This document shows, in pieces, positions 1 through 6,338 of a stretch of DNA of 9,430 nt; positions within the stretch are counted from its first letter, which is position 1; every line of letters begins with the position of its first letter. Under the pieces are notes generated by a model, which saw only the letters and a list, made by a program, of their open reading frames with translations, was not told the DNA's origin and made no database searches. This DNA comes from Rhodocyclaceae bacterium UBA6160 (GTDB taxonomy: Bacteria > Pseudomonadota > Gammaproteobacteria > Burkholderiales > Rhodocyclaceae). The position numbers were made by a program, and so were the translations under genes. The DNA lies in assembly GCA_002422995.1 (NCBI GenBank), contig DIUK01000021.1, positions 1 through 9,430 of the forward strand, read 5' to 3'.

Positions 1-185
1 TTCAGATGGCGGGCATGAACCGCAATTTGTATCCGGATGTGGAAACGGTTTTTCTCACCCCGGCCGAGCAATACATGTTCATTTCATCCACCATGGTGCG
101 TGAAATCGCGCTCTTGGGTGGGGATGTGTCCAAGTTTGTGCAGGCGCCTGTGCTTGCGGAGTTAGCCAAAAAAACAATGGCTTGA
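1..185 (+). CDS. coaD: Phosphopantetheine adenylyltransferase, C-terminal part (5' truncated by window)
   Basis: The last 60 codons of a gene that enters from the left edge, read from base 3 to a TGA at 183-185. The product would transfer AMP from ATP to 4'-phosphopantetheine, giving dephospho-CoA, the penultimate step of coenzyme A synthesis in the cytoplasm. The visible tail has the conserved CoaD pattern: QMAGMNR, then VETVFLTP, then FISSTMVREIA, the ATP-binding ISSTxVRE loop, followed by GGDVSKFV and a short charged end. The N-terminal nucleotidyltransferase HxGH motif lies outside the window and cannot be checked. The ferredoxin gene starts only 10 bases after the stop, so the two are probably one transcript. 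Identification is firm for a fragment of this size because the ISSTxVRE region is diagnostic within the nucleotidyltransferase family. Confidence 0.92.
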   Translation, partial: QMAGMNRNLYPDVETVFLTPAEQYMFISSTMVREIALLGGDVSKFVQAPVLAELAKKTMA

Positions 186-195
186 AGGAAGATAA

Positions 196-444
196 ATGTC
201 TTTATTGATTACCGACGAATGTATTAACTGCGATGTTTGCGAGCCGGAGTGTCCGAATGATGCGATCTCGCAAGGTGAAGAAATCTACCAGATTGATCCC
301 AATAAATGCACCGAATGCGTTGGGCATTTTGATACCCCGCAGTGCCGTGAAGTATGCCCGGTGGATTGCATTCCGAATGACCCGAACCGGGTTGAAACCA
401 AAGACGAGTTGATGGCCAAGTTTTTGCGCATTACGGCCAAGTAA
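196..444 (+). CDS. yfhL: 2[4Fe-4S] ferredoxin, YfhL / Allochromatium type
   Basis: An 82-residue cytoplasmic electron carrier with two [4Fe-4S] clusters. The cysteines are C9-x2-C12-x2-C15-x3-C19-P for one set and C38-x2-C41-x8-C50-x3-C54-P-x3-C58 for the other. The eight-residue stretch between C41 and C50, instead of two residues, together with the C-terminal extension, is the hallmark of the low-potential Allochromatium vinosum/YfhL subgroup rather than of clostridial ferredoxins. The start is supported by a purine-rich GAAGGAAG just upstream of the ATG. Placement directly after coaD is a common arrangement in proteobacteria; the physiological partner is not shown by the sequence. The gene symbol is given by family resemblance only. 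Confidence 0.93.
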   Translation: MSLLITDECINCDVCEPECPNDAISQGEEIYQIDPNKCTECVGHFDTPQCREVCPVDCIPNDPNRVETKDELMAKFLRITAK

Positions 445-460
445 AGGGCTTGATTTTTTT
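438..460 (+). terminator. Possible weak terminator after the ferredoxin gene
   Basis: A short hairpin CAAG/CTTG (438-441 with 449-452), which begins inside the last coding codons, is followed after one A by seven T residues (454-460). The stem is only four pairs plus a possible wobble pair, so folding energy would be poor. The T-run and the position at the end of a convergent gene pair are the reasons for listing it. Confidence 0.28.
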
Positions 461-488
461 GCCAGGTGCTTGGCAAGGTGGTCGTGAG

Positions 489-1331
489 TTATCTGGCTTG
501 GCAAGTCGCACAATAAAATGTGGTGCGCTGTGCTTGTTTGATTTCCCGAATGAGTTGGCCGCAGATACGACAGGGCTCGCCGGTGCGGCCGTAGGCGAAA
601 TACTGTTGTTGAAAATACCCCGAGCTGCCGTCGGAATGAATGAAGTCACGCAGGCTGCTGCCACCGGCTGCGATGGCGGCAAGGAGCGTTTCCTTGATGA
701 TGGGCACGAGGCGCTGCAAGCGCGCGAAAGAAATCTTGCCTGCAGGCGTACGCGGGTTGATGCGGGCGCGAAACAGGCTTTCGGATGCATAGATGTTGCC
801 GATGCCGACAATGCGGTGGCCATCCATGAGCGCTGGCTTGATGGCTGTCTTGACACCCTTGAGATGATTTTTAAGCCACAACGCATCAAAGGCCGGGTCA
901 AGCGGCTCGATGCCGAGCTTGGCGAGCAGGGGATGCTTGCAAACATCGCCCGTGAGCCACAGCACCGCACCAAAGCGACGCGGATCGCGCAGGCGCAGGG
1001 TGGTGTTTTCAAACACCAGATCGACGTGATCATGTTTTTGCGGCGGCGTGCTCGGCGTGTCCGATGTGTCCGATTTTTCATTGGGCAGCAGGCGCAGGCT
1101 GCCGGACATGCCCAGGTGAATGAGCAGATGGCCGACACCAAAATCCAGCAGCAGGTATTTTGCGCGGCGGGTGATGTTGATGAGCGTCTGGCCGACAAAC
1201 TCAGTACGCGCGGTGTGTGGCAAGGGGTAACGCAGCGTGGGCGCATAAAAGTCGGCGCTGGCAAGACGGCGGCCAATAAGGGCTGGTGCGATGCCGCGGC
1301 GGGTAACTTCGACTTCGGGTAATTCAGGCAT
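489..1331 (-). CDS. mutM: Formamidopyrimidine-DNA glycosylase (Fpg / MutM)
   Basis: A 280-residue bifunctional DNA repair enzyme that excises 8-oxoguanine and formamidopyrimidines and cuts the abasic strand by beta/delta elimination. The start is set by chemistry: the protein must begin MPELPEVE so that Pro2 becomes the N-terminal nucleophile, with Glu3 beside it. The upstream in-frame ATG at 1367 would add 12 residues and block this. Other marks are K58 in RRAKYLLL, HLGMSGSL (72-79), KHDHVDL (99-105), GNIYASESLF, and a C-terminal zinc finger C-x2-C-x16-C-x2-C. The segment between LLP and KHDH is about nine residues longer than in E. coli MutM and contains SDTSDT, encoded by a perfect 9-bp tandem repeat. 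No good Shine-Dalgarno sequence is seen. It is convergent with the ferredoxin gene and divergent from the TPR gene. Confidence 0.97.
   Translation of the reverse strand: MPELPEVEVTRRGIAPALIGRRLASADFYAPTLRYPLPHTARTEFVGQTLINITRRAKYLLLDFGVGHLLIHLGMSGSLRLLPNEKSDTSDTPSTPPQKHDHVDLVFENTTLRLRDPRRFGAVLWLTGDVCKHPLLAKLGIEPLDPAFDALWLKNHLKGVKTAIKPALMDGHRIVGIGNIYASESLFRARINPRTPAGKISFARLQRLVPIIKETLLAAIAAGGSSLRDFIHSDGSSGYFQQQYFAYGRTGEPCRICGQLIREIKQAQRTTFYCATCQAR
1057..1074. repeat. 9-bp perfect tandem repeat inside mutM
   Basis: GTGTCCGAT occurs twice in direct succession (1057-1065 and 1066-1074). On the minus strand the two units encode the SDTSDT part of a loop insertion in MutM. The unit length is a multiple of three, so gain or loss of a copy would keep the frame. 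Confidence 0.9.
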
Positions 1332-1365
1332 GCGGAATGAAGGACGAAACTGATAACATCGCCGC

Positions 1366-1371
1366 ATTGTA
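1366..1371 (-). promoter_or_regulatory. Candidate -10 box for mutM
   Basis: On the minus strand TACAAT (five of six matches to TATAAT) lies 34 bases upstream of the mutM start codon, which would place transcription start near 1359. No convincing -35 lies at 16-18 bases; the best match, TAGTCA, is 19 bases away. The rest of the 77-base divergent spacer (1332-1408) gives no clear promoter for the TPR operon. Confidence 0.25.
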
Positions 1372-1408
1372 TGCGAGCTGTACTGTGAGATGACTAGGAC
1401 TTATACGC

Positions 1409-3265
1409 ATGAAGACGAGAAGCAAGTTAACGGATGAATTAATGAGTGACCAAACAACGATTTGTGTTTGGCGCGCTATGCAGCGAACGTTGTCACAAGT
1501 TAAGCAGGTGATTGGATCGGCAGTCATGGTGGCTTTGTTTGTTGGCAGCACGTCTGTGATGGCGGCATCAGCGAACGTAATAGAGCCGACGTCTGCGTCC
1601 GAGTCTGCGGGTATGAGTGATGCCGATGAAACAGAGGCGGCAAGGAAATTACGCAGCGAGACGCAATGGCCAAAAATCGCCCTGACAGACAAATTGTTGT
1701 ATGAGTTTTTGCTGGCAGAAATTGCCGGTCAGCGCGGTGAGTCGGCATTGTCGTCAACGCTGTATTTTGATCTCGCTAAAAACACGCGTGATCCGCGTAT
1801 TGTGCGGCGGGCAACGGAGATTGCTCTATATGCCCGAAAATATCTAACGGCGCTAGAAGCTGCGCGCATGTGGGTTGCAGTTGATCCGCAAGATAAAAAA
1901 GCGCAACAAATGTTTTCTACCTTGCTAATGGCTAGTGGCCGAGTGGATGAACTTGCAGAAAATTTGTCGCGCGAGCTGAATGACGCAGGCGTGCGAAAAG
2001 GTGAATTGCTGCTGGAAAAGCAGCGAGTATTTGCCAGCTATCCGGATAAAGCAGCGGTTAGAAATCTGTTTGAAAAACTGACCAGGCCCTACATTGCCGC
2101 ACCTGCTGATTTGCCTGAAGCGCATTGGGTGCGGGCTAAAGTTGCACAGGCGGCTAATGATAAAACCAGTGCGTTGCGTGAAGTCGAGCAAGCGCTGGTT
2201 TTGCGTCCTGCGTGGGAAGAGGCGGTGTTGCTCAAAGCCAGTTTGTTGACGTCAGGCGACGCACAGCGTGATTTTCTGAAACAATATCTTGCTAGTCATC
2301 GGGAATCCCAAGCCGTGCGGCTAGCTTATGCGCGTGCTTTGGTTGCGGGTGCGCAGTATGACGCTGCGCGGGATGAGTTCAAGACGTTATTGAAACGTAC
2401 TCCCGACAGTCCCGATGTGCTCTATGCCGTGGGCGTGCTTTCGCTGCAGTTGAATGATATGACGACAGCAGAAAAAAACCTGGAAAAATTTGTCGCGATC
2501 GGGCAAGGAGACGTGAATTCAGCACGGTTCTATCTCGGGCAGATTGATGAGCGCGCAGAGCGCTACGATGAGGCGTTGGTTTGGTATCGCAGTGTGGTGA
2601 GTGGCGATCAAAAGTCTGCAGCGCACGTGCGTGCGGCGCAGGTGTTGGTGAAGCAGAAAAAATTGGATGAAGCATATGAGGAGATTGTTATCGCGCGCGT
2701 TGGGGCTGAAGATGATAGTCGGCTAGCGATTGCAGAAGCCCAGCTGCTCAGGGAGCGTGGTCGCCATCAAGAGGCGTATGACGTATTAAAAACAGCCTTG
2801 ACTGCGCAAACAGAAGATCCTGATTTGTTATATGAAACGGCAATGGCTGCTGAGAAGATGAACGATGTTGTCATAATGGAGAAGCATCTGCGCCGCGTGA
2901 TTGAACTCAAGCCGGACGATGCACTGGCCTATAACGCACTGGGGTATTCGTTGGCAGATCGCAATATACGTTTGCCAGAGGCAATGCAGTTGATAGATAA
3001 GGCCTTGGCAATTACGCCCGATGACCCGTTTATCCTTGACAGCAAAGGCTGGGTTTTGTTTCGCCTGGGCAAGCCACAAGAAGCTTTGCTAATGCTGAAA
3101 AAATCGTATGCTATTCGCCAGGATGCCGAAATTGCAGCGCATCTCGGTGAGGTGTTGTGGTCAATCGGTCAGCGTGAAGAAGCGCTCAAAATTTGGCGGG
3201 AGGCAAAGAAGATATATCCTGACAATGAGGTGCTCATTGGCGTGATGAAAAAATTTGTACCTTGA
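1409..3265 (+). CDS. Exported tetratricopeptide-repeat protein, LbcA-like (PA4667 neighbourhood)
   Basis: A 618-residue TPR protein. A hydrophobic stretch at about residues 34-51, ending VMAASA, looks like a Sec signal peptide with cleavage near residues 52-55; the mature part would be periplasmic. The n-region from the first ATG is long (33 residues), so translation may really begin at Met12 (1442) or Met24 (1478); none has a strong ribosome site. The mature protein is helical repeats: clear TPR-like units lie at about residues 300-405, and the best are at about 505-610, where ALAYNALGYSLADR, DPFILDSKGWVLFRLGKPQEAL and IGQREEALKIWREAKKIYP occur. Gene order (TPR–lolB–ispE–prs) matches Pseudomonas aeruginosa, where this gene is LbcA, a lipoprotein partner of the protease CtpA. 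No lipobox cysteine is present here, so anchoring may differ. Function is inferred by position and fold only. Confidence 0.85.
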   Translation: MKTRSKLTDELMSDQTTICVWRAMQRTLSQVKQVIGSAVMVALFVGSTSVMAASANVIEPTSASESAGMSDADETEAARKLRSETQWPKIALTDKLLYEFLLAEIAGQRGESALSSTLYFDLAKNTRDPRIVRRATEIALYARKYLTALEAARMWVAVDPQDKKAQQMFSTLLMASGRVDELAENLSRELNDAGVRKGELLLEKQRVFASYPDKAAVRNLFEKLTRPYIAAPADLPEAHWVRAKVAQAANDKTSALREVEQALVLRPAWEEAVLLKASLLTSGDAQRDFLKQYLASHRESQAVRLAYARALVAGAQYDAARDEFKTLLKRTPDSPDVLYAVGVLSLQLNDMTTAEKNLEKFVAIGQGDVNSARFYLGQIDERAERYDEALVWYRSVVSGDQKSAAHVRAAQVLVKQKKLDEAYEEIVIARVGAEDDSRLAIAEAQLLRERGRHQEAYDVLKTALTAQTEDPDLLYETAMAAEKMNDVVIMEKHLRRVIELKPDDALAYNALGYSLADRNIRLPEAMQLIDKALAITPDDPFILDSKGWVLFRLGKPQEALLMLKKSYAIRQDAEIAAHLGEVLWSIGQREEALKIWREAKKIYPDNEVLIGVMKKFVP

Positions 3266-3300
3266 TAAAGCATGATGGAAGCTGGGTGTTGAAAGTATCA

Positions 3301-4062
3301 ATGGCCGCGTTGTTTCGTTATCAACGACTTGCTCGGTTGCGTGCCCGATTAACTGAGTCGCTTTTTACGCGAGGTGTTGTTTTTAGTTTGTTGAGTTTGA
3401 CCGCTTGTGCGCCGTTGCCTGTTGCACAGGATCGGGCAAGCAATGCAGACACTGCAGACAGTAGGGCGGTTATTTCCACTGAGCCTGTGACAGCGGATGA
3501 TGCCCTGAAGTCCAGGTCGTTGCTCGGTCCGCCGTTAGAAGCTTTTACTGCACAAGGTCGGCTTTCTTTGCAAAATGGCAAACGGCAAGATCATGTGCGT
3601 TTTCTTTGGCAGCACACCGGCAGCGACGATGTGGTGTTATTCATGTCGCCCTTGGGTCAAGGTGTCGCCGAAATCAGGCGTAGCGCAAATTCAGCGCAAC
3701 TGACACAGCCGAATCAACCGCCGGTGATTGCTGGTAGCTTGTCCGCCTTGGGCGAACAAGTGTTTGGTATCCCCTTGCCACTGGATAGCCTGGTGGATTG
3801 GCTGCGTGGTGCCCGGCCTGAATTAACGGGTGAAGAAGCAGGCTGGCATGTGACGGTTCTGGATACCACAATACTGCCGGTGGAGATCCCGACATCCACC
3901 GCGCTTCCTGGGCTTAATAACGAAGGTTCGAGCGTTATATCAAACACCAAAAATGACTTGATTGCGCCGTATCACCAGCGCCGACTTTTGCGCAAAGTGC
4001 GCGTCACGCGTGAGGATGTCGTTTTGCAACTGATTGTGGATTCGTGGGATGCCGGTCAATGA
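3301..4062 (+). CDS. lolB: Outer-membrane lipoprotein LolB
   Basis: A 253-residue lipoprotein (from the ATG at 3301) that should accept lipoproteins from periplasmic LolA and insert them into the outer membrane. The leader is arginine-rich and ends LLSLTAC, a good lipobox with lipidated Cys36. The +2 residue is Ala, not Asp, consistent with sorting to the outer membrane. The LolB core follows: FTAQGRLSLQ, VRFLWQH, VLFMSPLGQGVAEI, LPLDSLVDWLRG and a final DVVLQLIVDSW strand. Between WHVTVLD and RRLLRKV there is a polar stretch that makes the protein longer than E. coli LolB (207 residues). The start is uncertain: an in-frame TTG at 3262 overlaps the TPR stop codon, and GTG 3286 or TTG 3289 lie just after a GGAAG; GAAAG before 3301 favours the ATG. 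The stop overlaps the ispE start. Confidence 0.92.
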   Translation: MAALFRYQRLARLRARLTESLFTRGVVFSLLSLTACAPLPVAQDRASNADTADSRAVISTEPVTADDALKSRSLLGPPLEAFTAQGRLSLQNGKRQDHVRFLWQHTGSDDVVLFMSPLGQGVAEIRRSANSAQLTQPNQPPVIAGSLSALGEQVFGIPLPLDSLVDWLRGARPELTGEEAGWHVTVLDTTILPVEIPTSTALPGLNNEGSSVISNTKNDLIAPYHQRRLLRKVRVTREDVVLQLIVDSWDAGQ

Positions 4063-4979
4063 GCCTGACTAATTTGATGGCCGCTAGCCAATCCCCCATG
4101 CCCTCGTATGCCTCATTGCCTATGGATCTGGATGGTGTGTGCTGGTGGCCGGCGCCGGCCAAAATCAACTTGTTTTTGCATGTGACCGGGCGGCGTGCAG
4201 ACGGCTATCACACCTTGCAAACAGTGTTTCGATTTCTGGATCACGGCGACAGCATTGCTTGCGTGCCGCGTGAAGATGGCCAGATTGTGCTCAACACGCC
4301 CTTACCTGGCGTGGCAGATGAGCAGCATCTGGCGGTGCGTGCAGCTTATGCTTTGCGTCATGCAGCGGCAGCTATTCATCCTGCTGCCTTGTCTCTGGGG
4401 GCGAGTTTATCGGTCGTTAAGCGCTTGCCCCAAGGCGGCGGCTTGGGGGGCGGCAGTTCAGATGCAGCAACCACTTTGATTGCGCTGAATCATTTATGGG
4501 GTTTAGGGTTTGACCGCACGCAGTTAACGCGCATTGCGCTGCCACTCGGGGCAGATGTGCCCATTTTTATTCATGGCCACACGGCTTTTGCAGAAGGTGT
4601 CGGTGAGCTTTTTACGAATGTCATTCCACAACCCGCATGGTATTTAGTGCTGATGCCACCCGCTGTTGTGCCCACAGCGCAGATTTTTACTGCAGATGAG
4701 CTATGTCGCAATACCCCTGAAATTACGCCCGAGCAATGGTATGACGGGTTTGGCCATAACGATCTGGAAACCATTGCCACGGCGTTGTACCCTGCGGTTG
4801 CTGAATGTTTGACCTGGCTGCGCAGATTTGGGGACGCGCGTATGAGCGGCTCAGGTGCTTGTTGTTTCGTAGGTTTTTCTTCATACACGGCCGCTGAGGC
4901 GGCATTGCAGATATTGCCTGAGACAATGCAGGGGTTTGTTGCGAAAGGAATTGATCAGCATCCGTTGATTTTGATTTGA
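4059..4979 (+). CDS. ispE: 4-diphosphocytidyl-2-C-methyl-D-erythritol kinase
   Basis: A 306-residue GHMP-family kinase. It phosphorylates the 2-hydroxyl of CDP-methylerythritol with ATP in the MEP pathway to isoprenoids. Seen motifs: PAPAKINLFL with the conserved Lys35, RADGYHTLQTVF, the glycine-rich GHMP ATP loop LPQGGGLGGGSSDAATT (about residues 123-139), LGADVPIF with the catalytic Asp166, and a C-terminal SGSGACCFVGF loop. The chosen ATG overlaps the lolB stop as ATGA, a usual sign of translational coupling. It gives an N-terminal extension of about 25 residues relative to E. coli; a start at Met22 (4122) would remove most of it but has no ribosome site. An ATG at 4044 is also in frame. 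The stop codon is embedded in the -35 box of the next promoter. Confidence 0.95.
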   Translation: MSLTNLMAASQSPMPSYASLPMDLDGVCWWPAPAKINLFLHVTGRRADGYHTLQTVFRFLDHGDSIACVPREDGQIVLNTPLPGVADEQHLAVRAAYALRHAAAAIHPAALSLGASLSVVKRLPQGGGLGGGSSDAATTLIALNHLWGLGFDRTQLTRIALPLGADVPIFIHGHTAFAEGVGELFTNVIPQPAWYLVLMPPAVVPTAQIFTADELCRNTPEITPEQWYDGFGHNDLETIATALYPAVAECLTWLRRFGDARMSGSGACCFVGFSSYTAAEAALQILPETMQGFVAKGIDQHPLILI

Positions 4980-5004
4980 CAGCTGGCGCAGAAATGACGA
5001 TAAT
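4976..5004 (+). promoter_or_regulatory. Strong sigma70-type promoter for the tRNA-Gln–prs unit
   Basis: TTGACA (4976-4981), a 17-base spacer, then GATAAT (4999-5004): 11 of 12 consensus positions at the ideal spacing. The TGA of ispE (4977-4979) lies inside the -35 box. Transcription would begin near 5011. The bases after the -10 box are GCGCGTCC, a G+C-rich discriminator of the kind found in stringently controlled stable-RNA promoters; that control is an inference. Confidence 0.8.
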
Positions 5005-5124
5005 GCGCGTCCTTTCGGCACACGCCTGCATCTTGGAATTGGTCATCGTTTGCGCTTGAGCTGCAACCGCAGTGACCACAAAGCGTTAGCAGAGTTAATA
5101 ATTTTTTGACTTTGCTGCACTTTG

Positions 5125-5158
5125 TAAAAAACGCCAGATGCAGTGTCATTGTGGCGTT
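5125..5158 (-). terminator. Minus-strand terminator-like hairpin in the tRNA leader
   Basis: Read on the minus strand, AACGCCA pairs with TGGCGTT across a 15-base loop, and the stem runs directly into a tract of six T residues (the last one is shared with the stem end). This is the form of an intrinsic terminator for leftward, antisense transcription. No leftward gene lies to its right within several kilobases, so the role is unclear. Confidence 0.4.
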
Positions 5159-5171
5159 AGTGTGGTGTAAA
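5143..5171 (+). promoter_or_regulatory. Possible weak promoter close to tRNA-Gln
   Basis: GTGTCA (5143-5148), 17 bases, TGTAAA (5166-5171): four of six matches in each box. It would start transcription about six bases before the tRNA. It is much weaker than the promoter at 4976 and may be chance. Confidence 0.22.
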
Positions 5172-5183
5172 TCATCCACGTAT

Positions 5184-5257
5184 TGGGGAGTCGCCAAGTT
5201 GGTTAAGGCACTGGATTTTGATTCCAGCATGCGAAGGTTCGAATCCTTCCTCCCCAG
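5184..5257 (+). tRNA. tRNA-Gln (anticodon TTG)
   Basis: A full cloverleaf can be drawn. The acceptor stem is TGGGGAG (5184-5190) with CTCCCCA (5250-5256) and discriminator G5257. The D arm GCC/GGC lies at 5193-5209. The anticodon stem CTGGA/TCCAG encloses the loop TTTTGAT, with TTG at 5218-5220 reading CAA (and CAG by wobble). The T arm is GAAGG-TTCGAAT-CCTTC (5233-5249). The T1-G2 opening of the acceptor stem is typical of bacterial glutamine tRNAs. Bases 5258-5260 are CCC, so the 3' CCA is not encoded and must be added enzymatically. The tRNA sits inside the likely prs transcript, 53 bases before its start codon. Confidence 0.97.
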
Positions 5258-5310
5258 CCCGAATCACGACTGGCAGGCGGTTTCCTGTCGCAGCCCATGA
5301 GCAGATGGAT

Positions 5311-6261
5311 ATGTCCTACGAAAGCCTGATGGTTTTTACTGGCAACGCCAACCCCAAGTTGGCAGCCGATGTGGCCAAGCGCCTCAACATGTCACTCGGG
5401 CGAGCCAATGTAGGCCGCTTTTCAGATGGCGAAGTTAACGTCGAAATCCTGGAGCATGTGCGGGGGCAGGATGTGTTCATTCTGCAATCAACCTGCCAGC
5501 CAACCAATGACAATCTGATGGAATTGATGGTCATGGTGGATGCCTTGAAGCGCGCATCTGCTGGCCGCATTACCGCTGCCATTCCCTATTTTGGCTATGC
5601 CCGGCAAGATCGTCGGACGCGTTCAGCGCGCGTGGCGATTACTGCAAAAGTGGTTGCCAATATGCTGCAAGCCGTCGGTGTCCAGCGATTATTAACGGTT
5701 GATCTGCACGCCGACCAGATTCAAGGCTTTTTTGATATTCCCGTTGATAACATCTATGCCGCGCCGATTTTGCTGGGCGACATTTGGAAGCAGCAGCATG
5801 ACAATCTACTGGTAGTCTCTCCTGATGTGGGTGGGGTTGTCCGGGCGCGTGCATTGGCCAAACGGCTGGACTCTGATCTGGCGATTATCGACAAACGCCG
5901 CCCCAAGGCTAATGTGTCGGAAGTCATGAATATTATTGGCGATGTCGCCGGACGTACTTGCGTCATCATGGATGACATGGTGGATACGGCAGGCACGCTA
6001 TGCAAAGCCTCGCAAGCATTAAAAGAGCAGGGCGCGAACAAAGTTATCGCCTATTGCACGCATCCGGTTTTATCAGGGAGTGCTGTGGCACGGATTGCCG
6101 ATTCTGAAATTGATGAGTTAGTGGTTACTGACACTATTCCTTTGTCACCTGAAGCCGCTGCATGCTCGCGTATTCGGCAAATTTCAATTGCCGAGCTGCT
6201 GGCAGAAACTATGGTGCGGATTAGCAATGAGGCATCCGTATCCTCTTTGTTTATGGATTAG
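5311..6261 (+). CDS. prs: Ribose-phosphate pyrophosphokinase (PRPP synthetase)
   Basis: A 316-residue cytoplasmic enzyme that transfers pyrophosphate from ATP to ribose 5-phosphate, making PRPP for purine, pyrimidine, NAD, histidine and tryptophan synthesis. Class I marks are complete: GRFSDGEVNVEI, PYFGYARQDRRTRSARVAITAK (about residues 92-113; ATP site and subunit loop), DLHADQIQGFFDIPVDN with His133 (131-147), SPDVGGVVRA, DKRRPK (194-199; catalytic flexible loop with Lys195 and Arg197) and the ribose-phosphate loop VIMDDMVDTAGTL (218-230). The length is close to E. coli Prs (315). The start at 5311 gives MSYESLMVFTGNANP, the usual beginning in related proteins; ATG 5305 would add two residues. 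The frame stays open back into the tRNA, but that part is not coding. Probably transcribed with tRNA-Gln from the promoter at 4976. Confidence 0.97.
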   Translation: MSYESLMVFTGNANPKLAADVAKRLNMSLGRANVGRFSDGEVNVEILEHVRGQDVFILQSTCQPTNDNLMELMVMVDALKRASAGRITAAIPYFGYARQDRRTRSARVAITAKVVANMLQAVGVQRLLTVDLHADQIQGFFDIPVDNIYAAPILLGDIWKQQHDNLLVVSPDVGGVVRARALAKRLDSDLAIIDKRRPKANVSEVMNIIGDVAGRTCVIMDDMVDTAGTLCKASQALKEQGANKVIAYCTHPVLSGSAVARIADSEIDELVVTDTIPLSPEAAACSRIRQISIAELLAETMVRISNEASVSSLFMD

Positions 6262-6280
6262 TTTCAAGCTAGAAATTTTT

Positions 6281-6311
6281 ATCCCCTTGCCTGGTCGCGG
6301 GCGAGGATTTT
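6281..6311 (+). other. Stem-loop between prs and rplY, possible weak terminator or attenuator
   Basis: CCTTGCC (6285-6291) pairs with GGCGAGG (6300-6306), seven pairs with one G-T wobble and an eight-base loop, followed by A and TTTT (6308-6311). The T-run is short, so full termination is unlikely. It lies 28 bases before the rplY start and could reduce or modulate readthrough from prs. Confidence 0.4.
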
Positions 6312-6338
6312 GTCGTGTAGTTTGATCAGGAGTAAGTC

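Larger units (their letters stand above)
5012..5183 (+). other. Structured leader ahead of tRNA-Gln, no gene
   Basis: About 170 bases between the predicted transcription start and the tRNA. Two inverted repeats are visible: TGGTCA/TGACCA (5040-5045 with 5073-5078), enclosing CTGC/GCAG (5061-5064 with 5069-5072), and AACGCCA/TGGCGTT (5130-5136 with 5152-5158). Short open frames here lack ribosome sites and are probably not translated. The second hairpin is followed by a T-run only when read on the minus strand. Confidence 0.55.

Noticed and set aside
458..477. Inverted repeat TTGCCA/TGGCAA between the ferredoxin and mutM genes as a shared terminator
   Set aside because: The T-run lies before the stem on the + strand and becomes an A-run after it on the - strand, so neither orientation has the hairpin-then-T order of an intrinsic terminator.
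450..1322. A 290-codon + strand open frame antisense to mutM, and a further 281-codon minus-strand frame in the same region
   Set aside because: Both are shadows of mutM, whose catalytic residues and zinc finger are complete; the shadow products have the low-complexity, Cys/Arg-rich character of out-of-frame translation and no ribosome sites.
4427..4455. G-rich stretch and CCCCAAG/CTTGGGG hairpin in ispE, considered as a G-quadruplex or regulatory fold
   Set aside because: The glycine-rich ATP loop of the GHMP kinase explains the G-rich codons, and the G runs are mostly doublets.
5267..5290. Small hairpin (CAGG/CCTG with flanking CGA/TCG) between tRNA-Gln and prs as a terminator
   Set aside because: Short interrupted stem and no T-run; at most a minor leader structure.
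5106..5310. Short + strand open frame at 5106-5300 and an upstream extension of prs starting within the tRNA anticodon
   Set aside because: Both run through the tRNA-Gln gene, lack ribosome sites, and the prs extension has no counterpart in PRPP synthetases.
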